Shown piece by piece: positions 56,452-64,000 of a DNA stretch of 64,000 nucleotides (position 1 is the first letter of the stretch; the number at the start of each line of letters is the position of its first letter). The notes beneath the pieces were generated by a model. That model worked only from the letters and a program-made list of their open reading frames with translations, did no database searches and had not been told where the DNA came from. The stretch comes from Venturia oleaginea (lineage: Eukaryota; Ascomycota; Dothideomycetes; Venturiales; Venturiaceae): the NCBI GenBank assembly GCA_013176395.1, contig JABMLP010000011.1:1240001-1304000 (forward strand), written 5' to 3'. The position numbers and the translations under genes are program-made.

Positions 56452-58868
56452 AGTGAATGAGGCCATGGGAGTCTGAGTTGAATTTTCATCCGGAGTGGTA
56501 GAAGGTTAGAAAGTAAGCACCTGGAGAATATGAGAACAGGGAGATAGGTGGAGAGGGAGGTGTGGGAGGATGGTGTACGGGGATTGAATGAGGGAGAGAG
56601 GTTGATGGGATCATTTGTGACTTGAGTTTGGATGAGTATGGCGTTTATGTTTGATTATGTAGGAGTAAGACAAGTATCGCTGATTGTTGTTCAAGCTCTA
56701 AACTTGTCTCCCTTGGCGACTAAGCAAGCAAATTCACGAGTATACTAACAGTTCAGAAATGCCGATCTGAAAGTCGAGCTATGCTCAAGACTGATTCTGG
56801 TACAATGATCTTTCAAATACCAAAAAATATTCCCCCTGAACCCTGAACATGAAAAATCCCCCTTTAACATGAAAAACGCCAGTTCTGGTGGTATTTTATA
56901 ATCTCACCCCCGTCCACCCCCATGGTTTAAACGGCCAAAATGATTGAAAGGTTTCAAAACGCCATCCCAAATGCCCGTTCTTGGATTCTATGAAGAAGAA
57001 AAACCATATGTGCAAACGACCGTTACCATCCACCATTACCTCAAGCACCAGGCCTCGTTCTCCTCTCTCATCTCCCGCACGACATCCAACTGTGGCATGG
57101 TGCTGCACATAAACCCCCTCATCCCATACTGTAACGACTGTTCAAATTGAATCAGGGAAACGTGTATCCTTTTCGGATGTTGCAGGCCTTGGTTTACATA
57201 ACATAACTATGCAAAGCCACCCGGGAGTAACTGCATCTTTGGAGCCAATGCCACCTGGACCTGGGTCAGCCGATGTTTCTTATGCATGGTGGAATCGCGT
57301 GCTCACTATTCAACTTGATTGGCGCTGAGACCAATTCATTGGTTGTGCCAACTGTTGGAGGCACGTGAGGCGGGTTACGTTGTTCGTGGCCGAGGTTTGG
57401 CTGTTTGAGCCTTTTGGCATCCCTTGCTTTTTAGTGTAGAGGTTTCGATGATTGAGATGCTCGTGAGTGGAAGTATACGAGGTTGTGGCGTTCGTGTATG
57501 TGATCGAGGTGAATGATCGATTCTGTAGAGTGCTGGATCCGAACCCGTTCGCGTAGGATCGACTGATGATACAAATATCGAGTTGATTGATGGTGTTGTT
57601 TCTGGCCAAAAATGTGCTTCAATGGTGTTCCAAAATCTTACATCTTGCTGCAGGCAACCTCGATAACATAGTCAGAATTGATATTTCCATTGTTAGTTCC
57701 CAATTCCTCACTAACAGCCTTGCATAATACCAAGAAAAGAATGAAGTATATCAAGAAATTTTGGTATGTACAATGGGCCGGGATGTCAGGGTCTTCAGTA
57801 TTGTTGTCGTGAGTTTAGTATTGTTCTCGAGAGGATTCACAGGGTGACTGCATTCCTTCGAACACCGCAACGGCAAAATTGATCATCATGCTCTTGATAC
57901 CTTTTGCAAACGCTGAAATGCTGCTCAAGTAGAATATTCGTTCTCTTTCGCCTCTCTGGTTGGTTTGCCTGCATCGGCTTTGGCGTGGCTGCACTCAAAA
58001 CAGTGTACCGTGTCTTCATTATCTTTTCTATCGACCGAACGGTTCACAACTTCACCCGATATTCTTTATCTACCCGGAAGAGAAGAATGCAACATTTGTA
58101 ATAGCCAAAAGTTGCCATAATGCTGTCGCGGTGGCTCATGACAGTCTCTACAAGCCTTGGGATGTTATATGTAAAGCCGTCGTGGTCATAGGTACCCGGA
58201 ATCGTCGAGCCCGGGGAACAGTCAAGCCTTATGAAGGAAGCAAGAATGAGGTGGGAATCTTGTCAGAGGGATTTACGTGAAAGACTCCGTGGGTGGAGAC
58301 GTGGAGACAGCAGATTTCCGTATTGCGGTTTTCGGAACGTCTAACCAGACGCTAATTCAAGATCGCAAGAATTTGAAGCGATAGATGTCTCACTTGATGG
58401 CTTCGTTTTGAGCTTGTAAGTTGTTTGAGAGGAAAGGTTGAGTCAAGATGTTATCCGATTGACAATAGAAGACATGAGTATGAAGTGATGGTAGGCGCAT
58501 CTGCGCGCGATTTTGACTGTTTCCATCACTGCCACCAAGCTCCTCAGCCAGCTCTTCTATAGGAATCAAAGGGATCCTTGAGCCTGTGATATTAGTGATT
58601 GTCTAAAAGTGGTTGTTGAGTGTTGGACGTCACTTTGGTTTGGACAAAGAATCTTCAGCCCTATTAGTAGTTGTTCTATGGCTTCACCCCGGCTTTAATA
58701 TTTTTGCTATTGGGTACAAGACGTTGCAATCATCGAACAGCCTATAGACTTCTTCACAAACCAACCCCTCCCCTCTCCCCCTCCCCCCAAAAAAAAATAA
58801 AAAAATTCTCTCAAACTCCCTACCGTTTCGCTCACTTTTCAGATACCCCAAAAAGTTCGGACTTGAAT
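56452..58868. other. 2.4-kb region without recognised genes
   Basis: ORFs at 56896-57150, 57310-57622 and 57837-58280 occur on both strands and none shows a domain, signal peptide or good splice structure. The segment from 58740 is C/T- and A-rich and probably the leader of the J-protein gene. Confidence 0.5.
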
Positions 58869-60268
58869 AGTACGTTTCGCTCGAGGCCATACTCTCCGCC
58901 TGCCCATACTAATGTCATTCCAGTGGACGTCGAAGAAGTTGATCTCTATGAGCTACTAAGTATCGACCGCGACGCTGGCAAAACAGAAATCAAGAAAGCA
59001 TACCATCGAATCGCCAAAACGAGTCACCCAGACAAAGTAGCCGAGCATGAACGGGAAGCCTCCGAAGCCCACTTCAAGGCTGTGAAGGAAGCCTACGATA
59101 TCCTCTCGGACGAACAGACACGGCACATCTATGACACTCATGGCATGGCTGGAATCAAGGGTGGCCCGGGACATGGACATGGCGGAGCAGGAGGACCAGA
59201 TATGGAGGATATACTGGCACAGATGTTTGGTGGCATGGGAGGCCCAGGCGGCATGCCTGGCAGGGGTGGTGCTGGAGGTCCTGGTATGAGGAGGAGAGGT
59301 CCAGCTAAGGGAGCGAATGAGGGTCAGACGTATGAAGTGTCACTTGAGGATCTCTTCAAGGGAAAGACGACACGATTCTCAAACACAAAGAACGTGGTGT
59401 GTAGCACATGCGCGGGAACCGGTGGAAAAGACAAGTCAAAGCCGACCAAATGCGGTGCTTGTGGAGGCGCGGGTACGTTTCCAACCACTCTGGAATCTTG
59501 AGCAATGACTAACCATACTGTCCTGTAGGTGCCAAAGTCGCACTTCGCTCAACACCGTTCGGACTCATGCAAGAGACTATCGAGTGCGGTGCCTGCGAAG
59601 GCAAAGGCCAAGTTTTCAAAGAGAAGGACAAATGCAAGAAGTGCAAAGGGAAACGCGTGGTTCAGACGAAAAAGATGCTCGAGCTATACATTCCCCGCGG
59701 ATCAAGGCAAGGCGACAAAATCATATTAGCTGGCGAAGCGGATCAATTACCGGACCAGGAGCCAGGCGACATCATTTTCCAGCTACAAGAGATCCCACAC
59801 GAGACATTCAAGAGAGAAGGAGCAGATCTGGTGGCAGAGATACATGTCACCCTCGCTGAGGCTCTCACAGGTTTCAGCAGAGTAGTACTGACCCACCTCG
59901 ATAGTCGAGGAATCCAGCTTTCACCTCCAAAAGGAACGATACTACGACCGGACCAGGTGCTGAAAATCCCAGGTGAGGGAATGCCCATCAAGAAGAGCGA
60001 TGCGAGAGGTGACCTCTACCTGAGCATCACCGTGGACTTCCCCGAAGACGGCTGGTTCAAAGACTCCACCGAAATCGAAAGAATAAAGAACACGTTACCG
60101 GGACCAGCACCAGCGATCAAGGCAGAGCACGTCGACGAGCTCGAGTATGAAGATGGCGATCTCGAAGACTTTGGTGCTGCCTCAGATGACCCGAGAGGGG
60201 GCGCTGAATGGGAAGACGACGAAGATGACGAGGATGATGATGAGCCACCGCAGTGTCAACAGCAGTAA
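58869..60268 (+). CDS. XDJ1: Type I J-domain co-chaperone (XDJ1-like)
   Basis: A DnaJ/Hsp40 protein that stimulates Hsp70 ATPase; Xdj1 is linked to protein import and the ER in yeast. Exons are 58869 (single A of the start codon), 58924-59472 and 59529-60268, giving 429 aa. J-domain: VDLYELLSIDRDAGKTEIKK with HPD in SHPDKVAEHE. The Gly-rich linker is about residues 76-110. The four zinc-finger repeats are CSTCAGTG, CGACGGAG, CGACEGKG and CKKCKGKR. The substrate domain follows (QEPGDIIFQLQEIPHETFKR, VLKIPGEGMPIKKS), then an acidic tail (DDEDDEDDDEPPQ). The frame of MDVEEVDLYELL has no ATG upstream. The intron 58870-58923 (GTACGT, ACTAAT, TTCCAG) joins A to TG and creates the ATG; an in-frame TGA lies just before. 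Confidence 0.9.
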
Positions 60269-60770
60269 CGACCGAAATGAGTATGAGCGATGTATGAGCG
60301 ATCACGATTGCATGGCATGGCGTTTGGCGTGCTTCTCAATTAGACATCAAGGGCGTTATAGTACATAAAAAGTGGTAGACACTAGGTTGGTTGGACTCAT
60401 CCTCGACTTCGTATACAACATCTCGAATTATCAAGTTGGAGAGACGACAGGCTATAAATTGTGTTGTAGGTAACTCGAGTTGTATTCCTCGCTAGCTCTT
60501 CCACATCTTCAATTCGAACCGGGGACTGCGAATTGAGATCGAGCTCTTGAGAGTCTTCTGGCAATGTTGGATCTCTCTAGTCTCACTGATCTTTCCGCTC
60601 TCCCAGGCCTACTCAAAACAGTTAGACTCAATCTTTCCCGTATCACCGTAAACTCCGTCTTACATCTCTAAATCTACAGCTTCCTTCTCCTCGTTCCCTC
60701 TTGCTTCACCTTACCTCACTCATCCCTCTCATCCCTCTCATCCCTTCGTGTCTGCCTTTCAATTCCAATC

Positions 60771-61790
60771 ATGCGCCTCGTAGTCGCAGGCGCGTCAGGC
60801 TATCTCGCCACAGAAGTGATCCGTCAGGCCCTTTCTCACCCGCAAATCACCACTGTAATTGCTCTTTCACGCCGAAAGGTCGAGGTGCCAATGGGGTTGA
60901 AAGAAGGTGCTGATTCGGGAAATTGAGGAGTGTGGTTGTGGGGGATTATGGGGAGTATGATGAGCATGTTAAGAGGGCGTTCAGAGAGGTGGGGGCGTGT
61001 ATTTGGTATGTTTGTCTGTTTATCCGTGATGTGCTTGATGGGATTAGTGTGAGAGAGTGGGGAGAGATGCTGACCGAGATTTAGGACTGTAACTGTTACA
61101 CCGAGTAAATCGAGGGGTATGGATTTCGCAGATGTGAAGAGGGTTTGCCTTGGTTACACGAAGCTTGGGCTCAAGACGATAGATGAGGCGAGGGGGGAGG
61201 GGATAGGGCCGTTGAAGTTTGTGTATGTTAGTGGTCCGGCAACGGAGAGGGATCAGGGGAAGAGACCGAGTTGGATGCCAGATTATAGTTTGATCCGTGT
61301 AAGTCTCTTTCTCCGTTTCTTTTATCCTTTCCATAATACTTTGTTCGGGTTTCAAGATGCGCAACTATACGTTGATGTCGATTGCTGGCAATCCTTCCGA
61401 ATGAAATTAGTGGAAACTTGTTGACCTGGTTCTGCTACTGAGATATTCTCGAACCAAGGGGGATATCTTTCTTACCCTTCCATCTCTCTACCCACTCTCC
61501 TTTCCCCACCTAACGGCCTCCATCAGGGCGAAACCGAGAACCAAATCCTCGCCTACGCAAAATCCAACGTGTCACCCTGCATCGTCAAACCCGGTCTCAT
61601 TACCAACAGTGACATCCTAACAGGCGCATTTGCTACTCTGATGAGTTGGACGGGTATGGTGGGGAATATGAGGATTGACGAAATTGCCGCGGTGATGTTG
61701 GAGGATGTTGTCAACGGGATTGAGCGGGAGACGATCGAGAATGAGGAGTTGGTGGAGAAGGGGAGGGAGATGTTGGAGACGGGGGTGTAA
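60771..61790 (+). CDS. NAD(P)-binding Rossmann-fold protein (NmrA/SDR-like), one frame break
   Basis: An atypical short-chain dehydrogenase-like protein; the substrate is unknown. MRLVVAGASGYLATEVIRQA has the Gly-x-x-Gly-x-x-Ala type dinucleotide motif. Exons are 60771-61005, 61085-61298 and 61527-61790. The second reads WTVTVTPSKSRGMDFADVKR and KFVYVSGPATERDQ. The third reads GETENQILAYAKSNVSPCIV, KPGLITNSDI and ends REMLETGV. Intron phases agree only if one base is missing near 60918-60922. There KEGADSG is followed in the next frame by KLRSVVVGDYGEYDEHVKRA, and a G run (TCGGGAAA) could have lost one G. The last intron is 228 nt, long for this window. It is either a recent pseudogene or a sequence error. 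Confidence 0.75.
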
Positions 61791-61972
61791 GAGGGAGGGA
61801 AGAGGAGTTTGAGGTGTTGGCCGTCGACTCAGAACACGTTTCTTTTTTAGAGAGGTTGTCATGATCTCTGATGATTTTCAGGGCCGAAATTGTTGAAGGT
61901 ATGCTCCCAATCGATAACTGCATGATGGATATATTCTGCTTAGAAATGCTCATCTCCGTAATCAATCAAGCA

Positions 61973-62044
61973 AGCTCAATGGCGCAGCGGAAGCGCGCCG
62001 GGCTCATAACCCGGAGGACGACGGATCGAAACCGTCTTGAGCTA
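61973..62044 (+). tRNA. Initiator tRNA-Met (CAT)
   Basis: 72 nt with no intron. The acceptor stem AGCTCAA pairs with TTGAGCT, with discriminator A at 62044. The D arm contains GGCGCAGCGGAAGCGC. The anticodon stem-loop is CCGGG-CTCATAA-CCCGG (anticodon CAT). The T arm has GGATCGAAACC instead of GGTTCGAxxCC. That A-containing T loop, the A1:U72 pair and the three G:C pairs of the anticodon stem identify the initiator rather than the elongator. Confidence 0.96.
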
Positions 62045-62059
62045 TTATATAATTCAATC

Positions 62060-62065
62060 TTTTTT
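62060..62065 (+). terminator. RNA polymerase III T-run terminator
   Basis: Six T starting 16 nt after the initiator tRNA; T runs of four or more end Pol III transcription. Confidence 0.75.
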
Positions 62066-62218
62066 AACGTTCAATTTTACCTATCGTTTGATTTTGGTGC
62101 TAGTTCGCCAATTGTGTTGGATTGTCCTTCGATGAGGCTAATTCGATAGGGGAGAATTATACTCTCTTTTTGGAGAGTGCAGCGCGCAAGGATGATTGCA
62201 AATAAGTTATCCTGAGCA

Positions 62219-63538
62219 TTAATACTCGTAGCAAAGATATTCACCTTTTGTGTCCATCATATCCTCCACTTTCATATCGTCGGCAATGCCTCCCATCGGT
62301 AAAATATCGGTCTTCGTTGCAGTCCCATGCTTGATAGTCTGGTTTCGGAAATCTTCTGCCGGACCGTGATACTGCTCCAGCCTTGTTGCTGGATCTTGCA
62401 TCTGCCATAACCACCACAGCCTATCCACTTGTGCATGATGAAGGAAGAAAACGGGATCTGAATGCTTGTCAGTCTCCTTCTCGAACTAGGATCAGGGAGA
62501 AAATCTACCATTTGGTGCAGTGAAGGTAAGCCAATCACCCTGCAACAGCTGAGGTATTGAGTTATGCGCGCCTTCTTCAAACGACTTGAAAAATAATTCG
62601 TAATTTGGTCTTTGAAGGGTTGCATTGACATAGTCCGGATGAATCAACGCATGGAGCCACTCCACGTCACTGGCCGAGCGAGTGCGGAATGCGAAGTCAC
62701 GGCTCATACAATGAGGATAGAGGGTGATTTCGACATCGGAAACGAGCTCTTTTCCCTTCCACGCCCGACGCATATTCGCGAATGGACCTTCAGTAACGCA
62801 AAGCCCTTGAATGCCGTCTGTAGGCTTGCTTTTATTTCCGTTGCCCCCAAAACCGTGAATGGGATCCCAGATTGGCGAAGCGAAGAGGTTCTTCGAGTCT
62901 AACGTCCAATCCCAATAGCTGTGGATATGCCATTAGTCGCATCACGAAACCTAGTCCCTACTTGAACTTACGGAAAAGCGCCTTGGTAACCACAGTGCGC
63001 GCGGAGAGCTTTCTCATAGACGTGAATGTACATTCGGTGCCATGGTAGAAATGCTGCTGCGTAATGCGCAACATGGCCTACTTTTAAGTGTGCAAGGGTA
63101 AAATCATCGTAGAATGAGGTCTTCCCCTGGAAATAAGAGGGGCGCTGCATAAGGCATTTGACAGCGGAGATATAGGCGTCTTGTTGGGAGGAATCGAGCT
63201 GTCGCCATTCCGGTCGTTTTGAAGGCTTGTTACAAATGCTCTTGTGGGTCGCGATCGGTTTCTTGTGTGATCGCTGGTGCATCATGTATGTACAGGAGCC
63301 GATAAAAGCGATGACCAGAACTGCGGCAAAGACTGTCCATCTTGTACGGCGGCGAGAATTGTGTGTAGTAGGTTGCTGTATCGATCAGCTGTGTCGGACG
63401 GGAGATGTTCGAGGACCTCACAGGAATCGGTTCATCGGTACTCTCGGATTCTACGTCCGATTTCTCCACAGGCTTATAGTTCCATGTCGCAGTATGGGAA
63501 GTGCGAGTGTCGAGAATGTATTTCAATTGGGTATACAT
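62219..63538 (-). CDS. Tyrosinase copper-binding domain protein with N-terminal membrane anchor
   Basis: A type-3 copper oxidase (phenol or catechol oxidation). Exons are 63422-63538, 62972-63375, 62509-62918 and 62219-62457, giving 389 aa with consistent phases. A short cytosolic N-terminus is followed by a membrane helix WTVFAAVLVIAFIGSCTYMM (about residues 50-70). The CuA site has HVAHYAAAFLPWHRMYIHVY followed by CGYQGAFPYWDWT. CuB has AHNSIPQLLQG and DPVFFLHHAQVDRLWWLWQ. The size and anchor fit the short tyrosinase-like enzymes often found with secondary-metabolite genes rather than the long melanogenic ones, but no such cluster is seen here. The end EYLCYEY is typical of this group. Substrate unknown. 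Confidence 0.92.
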
Positions 63539-64000
63539 CGCAAGACCTTTGCGCTAGGGAGTGAAATTGTAGTCGAAGAGCATGTCGGAGCTGGGGTCGG
63601 CCGCAATGTTCCCTCGATCAGCGAGAGTCAGTCTGGCAACTTGTAGGAGGTATACTGTGTACTGTGTATATCTGCGAGCCCTGTACGTGCACTGTGGTAT
63701 AGCTTCCTCGGCATCACCCACGTCTACTGTGATAATCTTGGCACGCGCAACCTCCATCGAAGTTTTCCTCTAAGAATCTAGGGATTGACCGAATCTACCG
63801 TTATCAGCTTTACAGCATAGCCTGTATGTATAGCACCAAGCACTGCACTGCCTGCTGTTCAGCGATTAGCCATTTCAAACCATTTTCTATACAAAGCCAA
63901 GACCTTCATATAAGAAATTGATTAAGTTAGTCTCATCCTTGGGTGGCATGCTAAGTTGGATTGAAGTGCCAAGACAACATCAAGATAGAAGTTGACTTCG
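63539..64000. promoter_or_regulatory. Upstream region of the tyrosinase gene
   Basis: Non-coding as far as can be seen. It should contain the promoter. No specific site was recognised. Confidence 0.45.

Noticed and set aside
60500..60560. tRNA-like GGTTCGAATT on the minus strand
   Set aside because: The T stem does not pair and no anticodon arm can be folded.

Overview
The window is nuclear DNA of a filamentous ascomycete (Pezizomycotina, probably a leotiomycete; the class is inferred from gene content only). Genes have short introns (about 48-80 bp) with GT..AG borders and CTAAC/CTGAC-type branch sites. The families are typical of moulds: an NsdD-type GATA factor, cyanase, a SUN-family wall protein, Pfa3, tyrosinase and a fungal hybrid histidine kinase. 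Fot1/pogo, Tc1 and hAT transposons lie between them. Nothing bacterial or viral was seen.

Layout. 1-1600 (-): 5' part of gcs1, glutamate-cysteine ligase. 5301-6921 (-): NsdD-like GATA factor, followed upstream by about 7.5 kb without a recognisable gene. 14448-18274 (-): ruined patatin/P-loop gene with a shrunken Fot element in the interval. 18930-19639 (-): cyanase. 20045-23720 (+): decayed hybrid histidine kinase. 24033-25430: Fot copy with an internal deletion. 25490-27672 (+): GH42 beta-galactosidase pseudogene. 28294-29226 (-): repeat-containing, probably GPI-anchored surface protein. 30431-31832 (-): SUN-family wall protein. 32949-33808: truncated Fot copy. 34257-35559: Tc1 element with perfect ends. 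36058-40436: hAT element with an 8-bp target duplication, carrying a complete Fot element nested at 38301-40153. 41851-43570 (+): P450. 43876-45702 (-): uncharacterised ORF with one stop. 46500-49508 (-): PIF1 helicase. 50627-52095 (-): PUB1/TIA1-like RNA-binding protein. 53696-55301 (-): Pfa3 palmitoyltransferase. 56197-56451 (+): small secreted protein. 58869-60268 (+): XDJ1-type J-protein whose start codon appears to be split by an intron. 60771-61790 (+): NAD(P)-binding protein with a frame break. 61973-62044 (+): initiator tRNA-Met. 62219-63538 (-): membrane-anchored tyrosinase.

Two compartments stand out. Conserved housekeeping genes at both ends of the window read intact once introns are removed. 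The accessory genes, mostly between 14 and 46 kb and next to transposons, nearly all carry frameshifts or stops. Several of these stops are consistent with C-to-T change (TAA, TAG or TGA where CAA, CAG, CGA or TGG is expected), as in repeat-induced point mutation or ordinary decay. The most notable structures are the hAT/Fot nest, the series of Fot copies at different stages of decay, a kinase whose phosphoacceptor His lies on a 20-nt micro-exon, and the split start codon of the J-protein. I did not see a convincing new multi-gene system.
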